From Indioceanicola profundi (lineage in GTDB: Bacteria; Pseudomonadota; Alphaproteobacteria; Azospirillales; Azospirillaceae): a stretch of DNA of 64,000 nt. Of this stretch, positions 28,441-38,151 are shown one piece after another (the first letter of the stretch is position 1; each line of letters opens with the position of its first letter). The stretch lies in assembly GCF_003568845.1 (NCBI RefSeq), contig NZ_CP030126.1:1-64000 (forward strand), written 5' to 3'. Under the pieces are notes generated by a model, which did no database searches, was not told where the DNA came from, and saw only the letters and a program-made list of their open reading frames with translations. A program made the translations under genes and the position numbers.

Positions 28441-29715
28441 ATGCTGTCCGGCGATTTGCGCGTGCCCGATTTCTGCGGGCTGGATTTCGGCACCTCCAAC
28501 TCCACCCTGGCCGTGCAAGCGGGAAACTCCACCCGCCTGATGCCGCTGGAGGGCGACGATCTCACCCTGCCCAGCGCCATCTTTTTTGATTTCGAGGCGC
28601 ACCAGCCCCGGTTCGGCCGCGCTGCCGTGCAGGCCTATGTGGCGGGAACGGAAGGGCGGCTGATGCGGTCGCTGAAGTCGGTGCTGGGCACCAGCCTGAT
28701 CAACGAGGACACCCAGCTCCAGACTCGGCGCATCCCGCTGCACAGCGTGATCGAAATGGTGGTTCGCCACATCAAGGCGACCGCGGAGGCCGCCTGCGGG
28801 CGGGAGTTGACGCGCGTGGTCCATGGCCGGCCGGTGCACTTCGTGGACGGCGACGATGAGGCCGACCAGCGGGCGGAGGATTCGCTGCTGGGCATCGCGC
28901 GGGCAGCCGGCTTCAAGGATGTCGCCTTCCAGTTCGAGCCCATCGCCGCCGCCCTGCATTATGAAAGCCAGATTGAGCGGGAGGAGGTGGCGCTGATCGC
29001 CGACATTGGCGGCGGCACCTCCGACTTCTCCATTGTCCGAATCGGTCCCGACCGGGCGCGCCGGGCCGACCGGCTGGACGACATCTTGGCGAATGACGGG
29101 CTGCGCATCGGCGGCACCGATATCGACCGGCTGCTCAGCATGGAAACGGTGATGCCGCATCTGGGCTTCCGCAGCCCCTTGGCGACCAAGGGGCTGCTGA
29201 CCCCGAACCAGTGGTATGTGGACCTGGCGACCTGGGCCAAGATCAACCTTCTCTACCATCCCGCCGTGCTGGCGGAGGTGCGGCGCACCGCGCGCCAAGC
29301 CGTGCATCCCCGCCTGCTGGAGCGGCTGGCCACGGTGCTGGAGCACCAGCTCGGCCATGCGCTGGCGATGAAGGTGGAAGAGGCGAAGATCGCCCTCTCC
29401 AGTGCCCGCACCTTCGACATCGACCTGTCGATGGTGGAGCCGGGGCTGGAGGCGCCGGCCACCCGCGTCCGGCTGGCGGAGGCCATCGCCGATCCGGTGA
29501 ACCGGCTGGCCGCCATGGTGCAGGGCTGTCTGGTCCAGGCCGGGCTGAAGCCGAATCAGGTGGATGCCGTCTTCCTCACCGGCGGCTCCACCCTTCTGCC
29601 GGCCGTGCGCGATGCGATCTGCGCCGAAGTGCCGGAGGCGCGGGTGGTGGAAGGCGACAAGTTCGGCGCCGTCGGGCTCGGTCTCGCCCTGGACGCGGCG
29701 CGGAAGTTCGGGTGA
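28441..29715 (+). CDS. Hsp70-family chaperone-like protein (YegD type)
   Basis: A 424-residue protein with the actin/Hsp70 ATPase fold but without the DnaK substrate-binding domain. FCGLDFGTSNSTLAV is phosphate loop 1, LIADIGGGTSDFSIVRIG is phosphate loop 2, and VFLTGGSTLLPAVRDAI is the adenosine motif. The size and start match YegD-like Hsp70s, whose client is unknown. GGAGGG eight bases before the ATG supports the start at 28441. It precedes an XRE regulator in the same direction. Confidence 0.92.
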   Translation: MLSGDLRVPDFCGLDFGTSNSTLAVQAGNSTRLMPLEGDDLTLPSAIFFDFEAHQPRFGRAAVQAYVAGTEGRLMRSLKSVLGTSLINEDTQLQTRRIPLHSVIEMVVRHIKATAEAACGRELTRVVHGRPVHFVDGDDEADQRAEDSLLGIARAAGFKDVAFQFEPIAAALHYESQIEREEVALIADIGGGTSDFSIVRIGPDRARRADRLDDILANDGLRIGGTDIDRLLSMETVMPHLGFRSPLATKGLLTPNQWYVDLATWAKINLLYHPAVLAEVRRTARQAVHPRLLERLATVLEHQLGHALAMKVEEAKIALSSARTFDIDLSMVEPGLEAPATRVRLAEAIADPVNRLAAMVQGCLVQAGLKPNQVDAVFLTGGSTLLPAVRDAICAEVPEARVVEGDKFGAVGLGLALDAARKFG

Positions 29716-29802
29716 GGTCGGCGGCCCACAATGTCTCCTTTGTTCTACGCCGTCTCTCGGTGATGATGTCCGCCTTGTTCTGCGCTCCGGAATGGCCAGC
29801 CC

Positions 29803-30159
29803 ATGACCCCGTTCGGTGACCGCGTCCGCCAACTCCGCGAACAGAAGGGCGTGAACCTCAAGCAGATGGCGGCGGAGCTGGAGATCAGCTCGGCCTATCT
29901 CTCGGCCCTGGAGCATGGGCACAAGGGCGTGCCCTCGCCCATGCTGCTGCGCCAGATCTGCACCTATTTCGGCCTGATCTGGGACGATGCGGACGCGCTG
30001 GAGCGGTTGGCCGCGGTGTCGGACCCCAAGGTGGTGGTGGATACGGCCGGGCTCAGCCCCAAGCATACGTTGGTCGCCAACCTGCTCGCACGCCGCATGC
30101 CGGGCCTGACGGAGCAGGAATTGGACCGGCTGCTGAACCTGCTGCGCGCGGATGGTTGA
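29803..30159 (+). CDS. XRE-family helix-turn-helix protein
   Basis: A 118-residue DNA-binding protein. Residues 5-60 form a Cro/C1-type HTH (RVRQLREQKGVNLKQMAAELEISSAYLSALEHG), followed by a helical tail that ends LLNLLRADG and may dimerise. It is conserved in alphaproteobacteria near stress genes. It follows the Hsp70-like gene by 87 bases and ends 164 bases before the Fur-family gene. Its target is unknown. Confidence 0.9.
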   Translation: MTPFGDRVRQLREQKGVNLKQMAAELEISSAYLSALEHGHKGVPSPMLLRQICTYFGLIWDDADALERLAAVSDPKVVVDTAGLSPKHTLVANLLARRMPGLTEQELDRLLNLLRADG

Positions 30160-30322
30160 GAGGACGGGCCGGGCATGCGCTGTTTTTGCTCGCCTGGAAC
30201 CATTCCAAGTCCATATTATGGTATCGAAACCTTTGACTGACCCAGCCGACCACGGACCGCCAGCCGCCCGTGGCGGCGTCGAGATGTTCGGACCGTCCGA
30301 ACCCGTGCCGGAGACCACCGCC

Positions 30323-30781
30323 ATGACGTCCCGCCTTGAACAGCTCTGCGTCGAGAAGGGCCTCAAGATGACCGAGCAGCGCCGCGTCATCAGCCGGGTG
30401 CTCTCGGACAGCACCGACCATCCGGATGTGGAGATGGTCTACCGCCGCGCGGTGGAGATCGATCCGCACATCTCCATCGCCACCGTCTACCGCACCATGC
30501 GCCTGTTCGAAGAGGCGAACGTGATCGAGCGGCTGGATTTCGGCGATGGCCGCGCCCGCTATGAGGAAAACCGGGACGAGCACCACCATCACCTGATCGA
30601 CGTGCAGTCGGGCGAGGTGGTCGAGTTCACGAATGAGGAGCTGGAGACGCTGAAGGAGCGCATCGCCGACGAACTCGGTTATGAGCTGATCGGCCACCGG
30701 CTGGAGCTGTACGGCATCCGCAAGGACCGCGCCAAGCAGATGAAGCCCAACTACTCCCCCGAGCTGATGCGCCGCAAGTAA
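30323..30781 (+). CDS. fur: Fur family transcriptional regulator (Fur/Mur type)
   Basis: A 152-residue metalloregulator. The N-terminal winged helix (GLKMTEQRRVISRVL and ISIATVYRTMRLFEE) is followed by the metal-binding segment RDEHHHHLIDVQSGEVVEF and the dimerisation region ELGYELIGHRLELYGI. It lacks the CxxC pairs of structural zinc sites, as is usual for alphaproteobacterial Fur, which often senses manganese (Mur); which metal applies here cannot be decided. The ATG at 30323 gives the family start; upstream in-frame codons give an unusual Pro-rich extension. Confidence 0.9.
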   Translation: MTSRLEQLCVEKGLKMTEQRRVISRVLSDSTDHPDVEMVYRRAVEIDPHISIATVYRTMRLFEEANVIERLDFGDGRARYEENRDEHHHHLIDVQSGEVVEFTNEELETLKERIADELGYELIGHRLELYGIRKDRAKQMKPNYSPELMRRK

Positions 30782-30797
30782 GCAGGGATTTCCGCCC

Positions 30798-31001
30798 GTG
30801 GGCTGCCGCGACGATAATGATTCCGCCTGCTGCCGCCCTGCCGTCGTCCGGGCGTTCCAGGAGTTGCGCGCCCGCGGCGAGCCCGACCTCTATTGTTTCG
30901 AGGCGGCGGTCACGGTCTATCGCTGGCACCATCCGGAAACGCCGGAGCCGCAGGCCAACGACATCGTGACCGAATGGGTCGCCGGCCCCGTCCGCCACTG
31001 A
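30798..31001 (+). CDS. Small conserved hypothetical protein
   Basis: A 67-residue frame starting at GTG, 16 bases after fur. The sequence (VVRAFQELRARGEPD, then CFEAAVTVYRWHHPE, then ANDIVTEWV) reads as a real small helical protein with three cysteines near its N terminus. I recall similar short proteins in Azospirillum relatives but know no function. An AGCAGGGA stretch precedes the start. It is probably cotranscribed with fur. Confidence 0.6.
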   Translation: MGCRDDNDSACCRPAVVRAFQELRARGEPDLYCFEAAVTVYRWHHPETPEPQANDIVTEWVAGPVRH

Positions 31002-31090
31002 CCCGCGGAATAGCTGCCCGACGCCGGCTGGAAGAGGTATTTCCGCGGCAGCCTCGCCCCTCCCTTGCGGCCTGCGCAGGACGCCCGCCG

Positions 31091-31120
31091 TTGACACCCC
31101 GCCAGCCGCGCACGATTAAT
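31091..31120 (+). promoter_or_regulatory. Candidate sigma-70 promoter for argD-argF-hslO
   Basis: TTGACA (31091-31096) and ATTAAT (31115-31120) are separated by 18 bases, about 120 bases before the argD start, within a 240-base non-coding stretch. The -35 is consensus; the -10 is weaker. Confidence 0.5.
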
Positions 31121-31241
31121 GCGCTTTTCACTGCGGCGGGTCCGGGCAACTTCCGAACCTTTCCGCAATGAAACCGGCGGCGATCCTTTCGGGTCGACGC
31201 CGATTCCCCGCCCACTCCTGTCATGCCCTTGGAGGGTAGCC

Positions 31242-32432
31242 GTGATTCCAACCGTCATGCCGACCTATGCCCGTATCGACCTGGTGTTCGAGCGGGGCGA
31301 AGGTGCGAACATCTGGACGGTGGACGGCCGACGATTCCTGGACTTCACCAGCGGCATCGCGGTGAACCTGCTGGGCCATGCCCATCCCTATCTGGTGCAG
31401 AAGCTGCACGAGCAGGCGCAGAAGCTGTGGCACGTCTCCAACCTGTTCCGGGTGGCGGGGCAGGAAAGCCTGTCGCGCCGGCTGGTGGACAGCACCTTCG
31501 CCGATACCGTGTTCTTCACCAATTCCGGGGTGGAGGCGTGGGAATGCGCGGTGAAGGTTGTGCGCAAATACCATCATGAGACCGGCAATCCGCAGAAGAC
31601 CCGCTTCATCGTGGCCGGCGGCGCCTTCCATGGGCGCAGCACCACGGCCATTGCCGCCGCCAAGTCGGAGAAGATGGTGAAGGGTTTCGGCCCGCTGCTG
31701 GACGCCTTCGACCAAGTGGCCTTCGACAACCTCAACGAACTGCGCGCCGCCATCACGCCGGAGACCGGGGCCATCATGGTGGAGCCGATCCTGGGCGAGG
31801 GCGGGGTGCGCCCGGCCAGCGTGGAGTATCTGAAGGCGCTCCGCGAAACGGCGGACGAGTTCGGGCTGCTGCTGGTGTTCGACGAGATCCAGACCGGCAT
31901 GGCCCGCACCGGCAAGCTGTTCGCCCATGAATGGGCCGGCGTCACCCCGGACGTGATGCCCATCGCCAAGGGCATCGGCGGCGGCTTCCCCGTCGGCGCC
32001 TGCCTCGCCACGGAGAAGGCGGCCGTCGGCATGACGCCCGGCACCCACGGCTCCACCTTCGGCGGCAACCCGCTGGCCATGGCGGTGGGCAACGCCGTCA
32101 TGGACGTGGTGGAGAAGCCCGGCTTCATGGAGCATGTGAACCGCATCGGCGACCTGCTGGAGGGCCGGCTGGACGAGCTGGTGTCCCGCTATCCGCAGGT
32201 GCTGGAGCTGGCGCGCGGGAAGGGGCTGATGCTGGGGCTGAAATGCGCGGCGACGGTCAACAGCGCCGATTTCGTCACCCGGCTGCGGGAAAACGGCCTG
32301 CTGACCGTGGGCGCCGCCGACAACACCGTGCGCGTCCTGCCCCCCCTCGTCGTCGCAGAGGCCGAGGTGGAGGAGGCCATCGACATCATCGACCGGACCT
32401 GCCGGCAATTCGCACAAGGAACCGCATCATGA
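31242..32432 (+). CDS. argD: Acetylornithine aminotransferase
   Basis: A 396-residue class-III PLP aminotransferase that converts N-acetylglutamate semialdehyde to N-acetylornithine in arginine synthesis. Motifs are [53 protein letters not shown] and the PLP lysine in [21 protein letters not shown] five bases before the GTG at 31242 supports that start; ATG 31257 is the alternative. It overlaps argF (ATGA), forming argD-argF-hslO. Confidence 0.96.
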   Translation: MIPTVMPTYARIDLVFERGEGANIWTVDGRRFLDFTSGIAVNLLGHAHPYLVQKLHEQAQKLWHVSNLFRVAGQESLSRRLVDSTFADTVFFTNSGVEAWECAVKVVRKYHHETGNPQKTRFIVAGGAFHGRSTTAIAAAKSEKMVKGFGPLLDAFDQVAFDNLNELRAAITPETGAIMVEPILGEGGVRPASVEYLKALRETADEFGLLLVFDEIQTGMARTGKLFAHEWAGVTPDVMPIAKGIGGGFPVGACLATEKAAVGMTPGTHGSTFGGNPLAMAVGNAVMDVVEKPGFMEHVNRIGDLLEGRLDELVSRYPQVLELARGKGLMLGLKCAATVNSADFVTRLRENGLLTVGAADNTVRVLPPLVVAEAEVEEAIDIIDRTCRQFAQGTAS

Positions 32433-33346
32433 GCCCGGCCAAGAAGGTCCGCCATTTCCTGGACATCCACCAGCACGACAGGGCCGCGCTGCGCCAGATC
32501 CTGGACCATGCGGCCCTGATGAAGCGTGCCGGCCGGTCCGACGAGAAGCCCCTGCTGGGCAAGACCCTGGCCCTGATCTTCGAGAAGCCCAGCACCCGCA
32601 CCCGCGTCTCGTTCGAGGTCGGGATGCGCCAGCTCGGCGGGGAGACGATCGTGCTGACCGGCACGGAAATCCAGCTCGGCCATGGGGAGACCATCGGCGA
32701 CACCGGCCGGGTGCTGTCCCGCTATGTCGACGTCATCATGCTGCGCACGAACGACGAGGCGAAGCTGTTCGAGCTGGCGGAGGCGGCGACGGTTCCGGTC
32801 ATCAACGGGCTGACCGACATCTCCCACCCCTGCCAGATCATGGCCGACCTCATGACCTTCGAGGAGCGCAAGGGCCCCATCGACGGCAAGGTGGTCTGCT
32901 GGACCGGCGACGCCAACAATGTGTGCCAGAGCTGGATACATGCAGCGGCGCGGTTCGATTTCGAGCTGCGCATCGCCTGCCCGGAGGAGCTGATGCCGAC
33001 GCCCGAGACCCTGGATTGGGTGCGGGCCGAGGGGGGCAGGGTGATCGTCACGCAGGACCCGGACGCGGCGGCCTCGGGCGCCGACGCCATCATCACCGAC
33101 ACCTGGGTCAGCATGCACAACACCGACGGGGAGCGTCGGCACAACCTGTTGAAGCCGTACCAGGTCAACGAACGGTTGATGGGATTGGCGAAATCCGATG
33201 CCATATTCATGCACTGCCTCCCCGCCCATCGGGAGGAGGAGGTGACCTCCGCGATCATCGACGGCCCGCAGAGCGTGGTCTGGGACGAGGCGGAGAACCG
33301 GATGCACGCCCAGAAGGGCATTCTGACCTGGTGTTTGAATTCATGA
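32429..33346 (+). CDS. argF: Ornithine carbamoyltransferase
   Basis: A 305-residue enzyme that makes citrulline from ornithine and carbamoyl phosphate. [15 protein letters not shown] is the carbamoyl-phosphate loop, HPCQIMADL and [12 protein letters not shown] are the substrate-binding signatures. The start overlaps the argD stop and its own stop overlaps the hslO start, both ATGA, so all three genes should be translated from one message. Confidence 0.97.
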   Translation: MSPAKKVRHFLDIHQHDRAALRQILDHAALMKRAGRSDEKPLLGKTLALIFEKPSTRTRVSFEVGMRQLGGETIVLTGTEIQLGHGETIGDTGRVLSRYVDVIMLRTNDEAKLFELAEAATVPVINGLTDISHPCQIMADLMTFEERKGPIDGKVVCWTGDANNVCQSWIHAAARFDFELRIACPEELMPTPETLDWVRAEGGRVIVTQDPDAAASGADAIITDTWVSMHNTDGERRHNLLKPYQVNERLMGLAKSDAIFMHCLPAHREEEVTSAIIDGPQSVVWDEAENRMHAQKGILTWCLNS

Positions 33347-34314
33347 CCGATTTCAGCGGAGCGGCGGGCACGCCCCGCCGCGATACCGATCCCGTCACGG
33401 CCGAGATCGATGTGCTCCAGACCTTCCAGCTCGAACGCTCCTCCTTCCGGGGGCGGATGGTGCGGATCGGTCCGGCGCTGGACGAGATACTGACCCGCCA
33501 CGCCTACCCGGAACCGGTGCAGCGCCTGCTGGCCGAAACCATCGTGCTCGCCACCACCCTGGCCGCCGCCTTGAAGTATGAGGGCATCTTCACCCTCCAG
33601 ACCAAGGGCGACGGCCCGGTCTCCTATACGGTGGCGGACGTCACCAGCGTGGGCGATCTGCGCGGCTATGCCAGCTTCAGCGCCGACCGCCTGGCCGAGC
33701 AGCAGTCCCACAAGGGCTTCCAGCCCGACATGGGCAGCCTGCTGGGCAGCGGCTATCTGGCTTTCACCGTGGATCAGGGGGAGCATACGGAGCGCTACCA
33801 GGGCATCGTGGAGCTGCGCGGCGAAACCCTGGCCGACGCCATCCGCCACTATTTCCGCCAGTCCGAACAGCTCGCCACCGGGGTCAAGGCGGCGGTCGGC
33901 AAGGACAAGGACGGCAAGTGGGTGGGCGGCGCCATCATGCTCCAGACCCTGCCGCCGGAAGACGCCGCCACCGCGCCGGAGCACCGGGCCAGCAACAGCG
34001 AGGATGACTGGCGCCGGTCCATGCTGCTGCTGGAAACGCTAACGGATGCGGAGCTGCTGGACGCCGACCTGCCGGTGAACCAGGTGATCTTCCGCCTCTT
34101 CCACGAGGAGGACCCGCACGTCTTCACCCGTCAGGCCCTGCGCTTCGGCTGCCGCTGCTCCGCCGACCGCGTGGCCACCGTGCTGCGCTCCATCGACCGG
34201 TCGGAACTGGACGATCTGCGCAAGGACGGCAAGGTCGAAGTCACCTGCGAGTTCTGCAACACCGTCTACCGCTTCGACGACGCGGATCTGGACAAGGTGT
34301 ACGCGGCGTTTTGA
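33343..34314 (+). CDS. hslO: Hsp33 redox-regulated chaperone
   Basis: A 323-residue holdase activated by oxidation. The N-terminal substrate-binding domain includes [14 protein letters not shown] and GYASFS. The C-terminal redox switch holds the four zinc-binding cysteines, [10 protein letters not shown] and [10 protein letters not shown]. The position right after argD-argF is common in alphaproteobacteria. It overlaps argF by four bases. Confidence 0.96.
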   Translation: MTDFSGAAGTPRRDTDPVTAEIDVLQTFQLERSSFRGRMVRIGPALDEILTRHAYPEPVQRLLAETIVLATTLAAALKYEGIFTLQTKGDGPVSYTVADVTSVGDLRGYASFSADRLAEQQSHKGFQPDMGSLLGSGYLAFTVDQGEHTERYQGIVELRGETLADAIRHYFRQSEQLATGVKAAVGKDKDGKWVGGAIMLQTLPPEDAATAPEHRASNSEDDWRRSMLLLETLTDAELLDADLPVNQVIFRLFHEEDPHVFTRQALRFGCRCSADRVATVLRSIDRSELDDLRKDGKVEVTCEFCNTVYRFDDADLDKVYAAF

Positions 34315-34349
34315 ATGCCGCCAGGGGCCGGTTAAAGCTTCGTCCTGTC

Positions 34350-34375
34350 GTCATCCCGGCTTTTGCCGGGATGAC
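34350..34375. repeat. REP-like palindrome between convergent genes
   Basis: GTCATCCCGGC and its exact complement flank a TTTT loop. It is the same family as the pair at 26652-26730. Its place between the hslO and tupB stops suggests it also acts as a bidirectional transcription stop. Confidence 0.7.
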
Positions 34376-34397
34376 AGTGGAGGCAGAGTAGATAGTT

Positions 34398-35090
34398 CTA
34401 TTTCTCCCTCCGCCCCGCCACCGAAGTGGCCGTGCTCACGGCCAGGCTGATGGCGATCAGGATCAGGCCGAGGGCCAGGGCGAGCGGCAGGTCGCCGCGG
34501 CTGGTTTCCAGGGCGATGGCGGTGGTCATGGTGCGGGTGACGCCGGCGATGTTGCCGCCCACCACCAGGATCGCCCCGACCTCCGCGATCAGCCGGCCGA
34601 AGGCGGCCATGAACACCGTGACCAGCCCGGCCCGGCCCATGGACAGGATCACCGCCATGCTGCGGCCGAGCCCGGCCCCGTCCACCCGCAGGGCATCGCC
34701 GACCTCCGCCCACATCGCCTCCGCCTGCCGGTGGGTCAGGGCGGCGACGATGGGCAGGGCCAGCACGATCTGGGCGATGATCATGGCGGTGGGCGTGAAC
34801 AACAGGCCCAGCGACCCCAGCGGTCCCGCCCGGCTCAACAGCAGATAGACCGCCAGCCCCACCACCACCGGCGGCAGCCCCATCAGCGCGTTCAGCGCGA
34901 TCACCGCCGCGCGCCGCCCGGGAAAGCGGGTGATGGCGGCCAGCGTTCCCAACGGAGCGCCGATCAGAAAGGCGATGAGCACGGCGCCCAGGCTGACCCG
35001 GAGCGACAGAAGCACGATCTCCATCAGCTCCGGATCGCCTGTCCGGACCATCTCCGCCGCCAGCAGCACCGCCTGCCCGAAATCATCCAT
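34398..35090 (-). CDS. tupB: Tungstate-type ABC transporter permease TupB
   Basis: A 230-residue inner-membrane permease with five or six helices and the binding-protein-dependent loop RVDGAGLGRSMAVILSMGRAGLVT. LNALMGLPPVVVGLAVYLLLSR near residue 65 is typical of TupB-like permeases. It lies 25 bases after tupA on the same strand. The cognate ATPase (TupC) would be expected immediately downstream but the next sequence is a REP element and a convergent gene. Confidence 0.9.
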   Translation of the reverse strand: MDDFGQAVLLAAEMVRTGDPELMEIVLLSLRVSLGAVLIAFLIGAPLGTLAAITRFPGRRAAVIALNALMGLPPVVVGLAVYLLLSRAGPLGSLGLLFTPTAMIIAQIVLALPIVAALTHRQAEAMWAEVGDALRVDGAGLGRSMAVILSMGRAGLVTVFMAAFGRLIAEVGAILVVGGNIAGVTRTMTTAIALETSRGDLPLALALGLILIAISLAVSTATSVAGRREK

Positions 35091-35115
35091 GCCGCCGCCG
35101 GCCTTCCGGATGGGG

Positions 35116-35973
35116 TCAGGAGTTCGGGGCGGCGTTGGGGAAGAACAGCTGCTCCCCGCCGATCCGGTACGCGGCGATGGCCTGCTGGCCGCTCTTGCCC
35201 ACCAGCCAGTCGATGAAGGTCTGGCCGGCTTCCTTCTTCACATGCGGATGCTTCTCCGGATTGACCAGGATCACGCCGTACTGGTTGAACAGCTTCGGAT
35301 CGCCCTGCACCGCGATCTCCAGCCCCTGCCGGTTCTTGAAGTTCAGCCAGGTGCCCCGGTCCGACAGGGCATAGGCGTCCATGCCGGCGGCAAGGTTCAG
35401 CGTGGCGCCCATGCCGGACCCGGTCTCCCGGTACCAGCCGCCCTTCGGCTCCACCCCGGCGTCCTTCCAGAAACGCAGCTCGGCCCGGTGGGTGCCGCTG
35501 TCGTCGCCGCGGCTGGCAAAGGGCGCGCCGCTGGCGGCGATCCTTCTCAGCGCGTCCGCCACGTCCTTGCTGCCGGCCACCCCGGCCGGGTCGGATTTCG
35601 GGCCGACGATGATGAAGTCATTGTACATCACCTCCTGCCGGGTGACGCCATTGCCCTCCGCCACGAACGTCTCCTCGGCCTTAGGGTCGTGGACGAGGAC
35701 CACGTCGGCATCGCCGCGGCGGCCGGTATCCAGCGCCTGGCCGGTGCCCTGGGCAACCACGCGCACCTCGATCCCCGTCTCCTGCGTGAATTGCGGCAGC
35801 AGATGCTTGAACAGCCCCGATGCCTCGGTGGAGGTGGTGGAGGCCACGGTGATGAAGGGGCGCTCCTCCGCAGCCGATGGGCCGGAAAGGCCCGGCATGC
35901 CCAGTACGGCAAGGGCCAGGGCCGCGGCGACGATGCCGCGGCGGGTCAGGGAACGGGCGATGAGGCGCGGCAT
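35116..35973 (-). CDS. tupA: Tungstate-type ABC transporter substrate-binding protein TupA
   Basis: A 285-residue periplasmic protein with an N-terminal signal (RRGIVAAALALAVLGMPG, cleavage near SAAEE). The mature N terminus ITVASTTSTEASGLF holds the Ser/Thr-rich oxyanion motif of TupA/WtpA proteins, and GDDSGTH is a second ligand loop. Tungstate or molybdate is the likely cargo; specificity is not certain from sequence. The ATG at 35973 was chosen because the signal begins there. Confidence 0.9.
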   Translation of the reverse strand: MPRLIARSLTRRGIVAAALALAVLGMPGLSGPSAAEERPFITVASTTSTEASGLFKHLLPQFTQETGIEVRVVAQGTGQALDTGRRGDADVVLVHDPKAEETFVAEGNGVTRQEVMYNDFIIVGPKSDPAGVAGSKDVADALRRIAASGAPFASRGDDSGTHRAELRFWKDAGVEPKGGWYRETGSGMGATLNLAAGMDAYALSDRGTWLNFKNRQGLEIAVQGDPKLFNQYGVILVNPEKHPHVKKEAGQTFIDWLVGKSGQQAIAAYRIGGEQLFFPNAAPNS

Positions 35974-36102
35974 GGTTTCCTCCCGGCTCGGGCCTGCGAT
36001 CCGGCCCTTCTTGCTGCGGAATCTACCATCAACGCGCCGGATGTCCATTCATGACGTAAATTCTGCAAGCATACGGAAGATTTGCAGGATCAATGGATGG
36101 AC

Positions 36103-36139
36103 AAAGAAAAAGCGGCGGCCCCGTCCGGGTGCCGCCGCT
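36103..36139 (-). terminator. Rho-independent terminator of grpE
   Basis: On the minus strand AGCGGCGGC and GCCGCCGCT pair around a short loop and are followed by TTTTCTTTG. It sits 27 bases beyond the grpE stop. Confidence 0.85.
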
Positions 36140-36165
36140 CAGACCTGTCTACGATGGGCGGCCGC

Positions 36166-36789
36166 TCAGGCGCTGGTATCCACCTTGGGCTGGTCGCCGC
36201 CCTTGGACACGCCCACGATCGCCTCGCGCAGCAGGCGGCCGGCGATGGTGTAGCCGGGCTGGAGAACCTGCACCACGGTGCCGGCCGGCTTCCCCGTGCC
36301 CTCGATCTCCATCATGATCTGGTGGAAATTGGGGTCGGCCGGCTTGTCCAGCGCGTCCATCTTCGCGATGCCGGCGCGCTCGAAGGCGGCGGTCAACTGC
36401 CGCTCCGTCGCTTCGACGCCGGTCAGCAGGCTGTTCACGGCATCGTTGGACTGACGCTGCTCCTCCGGCACCGACTCGACGGCGCGGCGCAGATTGTCGG
36501 CCACGCCCAGCAGGTCCTTGGCGAATTTGGAGATGGCGTATTTGGCGGTGTCCTCCCGCTCCCGCTCCGTGCGGCGGCGGATATTCTCCTGCTCCGCCAG
36601 GGCGCGCAGAAGCTGGTCCTTCAGCTTGGCGACCTCTCCCTCCAGCTCGGCGACACGGGTGTCGCCGTCGGCGGCGGTGGCGGCAGCGGCGGCCTCCGCG
36701 GCTTGGCTGGCGGCGTCGGGCGAATGGGTTTCGGGCGTGGCGTCGGCCCCGGTCTCGGGCCGGGTTTCGGCGTTCTGCTTATCGCTCAT
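36166..36789 (-). CDS. grpE: Nucleotide exchange factor GrpE
   Basis: A 207-residue cochaperone that exchanges ADP on DnaK. An acidic, low-complexity N terminus (about 1-45) leads into a long coiled coil (VAELEGEVAKLKDQLLRALAEQENIRRRTERE) and the C-terminal beta domain PNFHQIMMEIEGTGKPAGTVVQVLQPGYTI. It follows hrcA by about 140 bases on the same strand. Confidence 0.96.
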   Translation of the reverse strand: MSDKQNAETRPETGADATPETHSPDAASQAAEAAAAATAADGDTRVAELEGEVAKLKDQLLRALAEQENIRRRTEREREDTAKYAISKFAKDLLGVADNLRRAVESVPEEQRQSNDAVNSLLTGVEATERQLTAAFERAGIAKMDALDKPADPNFHQIMMEIEGTGKPAGTVVQVLQPGYTIAGRLLREAIVGVSKGGDQPKVDTSA

Positions 36790-36927
36790 GCGTCTTGGCC
36801 TCAGGGTCTACGCGTAAATGAAGAATGTCGAACGGATCGTTCCAGGCGCGAGGAATAGGCCGCTTCGCGCCGCCTGTCGAGATGGGGATGCGCGGGGAGG
36901 TTTGGGAGATGCGGCACCTGCGGCCAT

Positions 36928-37965
36928 TCACCCGATCAGCCGGCCGATCACCTTCGCGGTGTAATCGACCATGGGGATGATGCGGGCATAATTGATGCGC
37001 GTCGGCCCGATCACGCCGATGGTGCCCACGATCTGCTCCTTGGAATTGGCATAGGGCGAGACGATCAGGGAACAGCCGGCATGGCGGAAAAGCTGGTTCT
37101 CCGCCCCGATGAAGATCTGCACCCCGTCCGCCTTGCCGGTGGCGTCCAGCAAGCGCACCATCTGCTCCCGCGTCTCCAGCGCCTCGAAAAGGCTGCGGAT
37201 GCGCTCCAGGTCGGACAGGGCGGTGACGTCCTCCAGCAGCCGTGCCTGACCGCGCACGATCAGATAGCCGCTGCTGTCCTGGGCGCCGGCCCAGGTGGCC
37301 AGCCCGGTCTCCACCACCTTGGCGGTCAGCGCGTCCAACTGGCTGCGCTGCTCCTCGATCTCCTTGGTGATGGCGGCCCGCGCCTCCGCCAGGGTGCGGC
37401 CCACCAACCGCGCGTTCAGATAGTTGCTGGCCATGGTCAGGGCGGAGGAGGGAAGGCCCAGCGGCACCTCCACCACCCGGTTCTCCACCAGCCCGTCCTC
37501 CGTCACCAGCACCACCAGGGCGCGGCCGGGGGACAGGTTCACGAATTCCAGATGCTTCAGCGGCCGGTCGGTCTTGGGCGCCATCACCAGCCCGGCGCAG
37601 GAGGACAGGCCGGACAGCAGGTTGATCGCCGATTCCAGCACCTCCGGCAGGGAGCGGCCCTGGGCGTTCACCTTGGCCTGGATGCTTTCCCGCTCCCCCT
37701 CGGTGAGGTCGCCGACCTCCAGGATGCCGTTGACGAACAGGCGCAGCCCGGCATCGGTGGGCACCCGCCCGGCGGAGGTGTGCGGGGCCATCAGCAGCCC
37801 CAACTCCTCCAGATCCGCCATCACGTTTCGGATGGTCGCCGGCGACAGTTGGATGCCCATGCGCCGGGATACGGTGCGGGACCCGACCGGTTCCCCCGTT
37901 TCCACATAGGCATCGACGATGTGGCGGAAGATGTCGCGCGACCTCTGGTTCAGCTCTGTGATCAT
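36928..37965 (-). CDS. hrcA: Heat-inducible transcription repressor HrcA
   Basis: A 345-residue repressor of chaperone genes that binds CIRCE elements. The N-terminal winged helix (ELNQRSRDIFRHIVDAYVETGEPVGSRTVSRR and LSPATIRNVMADLEELG) is followed by a GAF-like dimer domain and the closing region IGPTRINYARIIPMVDYTAKVIG. I chose the ATG at 37965; one 15 bases upstream is possible. It is divergent from rph, a standard alphaproteobacterial arrangement. No CIRCE sequence is visible in the window. Confidence 0.95.
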   Translation of the reverse strand: MITELNQRSRDIFRHIVDAYVETGEPVGSRTVSRRMGIQLSPATIRNVMADLEELGLLMAPHTSAGRVPTDAGLRLFVNGILEVGDLTEGERESIQAKVNAQGRSLPEVLESAINLLSGLSSCAGLVMAPKTDRPLKHLEFVNLSPGRALVVLVTEDGLVENRVVEVPLGLPSSALTMASNYLNARLVGRTLAEARAAITKEIEEQRSQLDALTAKVVETGLATWAGAQDSSGYLIVRGQARLLEDVTALSDLERIRSLFEALETREQMVRLLDATGKADGVQIFIGAENQLFRHAGCSLIVSPYANSKEQIVGTIGVIGPTRINYARIIPMVDYTAKVIGRLIG

Positions 37966-38151
37966 GCCTGCGGACAACATCCAGACCGGAACATCAATGC
38001 GGCCCGACAGAAAGGCCGTCCATTGAATCTAGTCGGGCGGGAGGGTTGAATCAATTGCCCGCCCGAATGCTCACGCCCGGGGTGGACTCCTCCGCCCCAT
38101 CGGCGGTATCTCCTGCCCCCTGCAAGCCACCCACACCGGAGTGTTCAGCCC

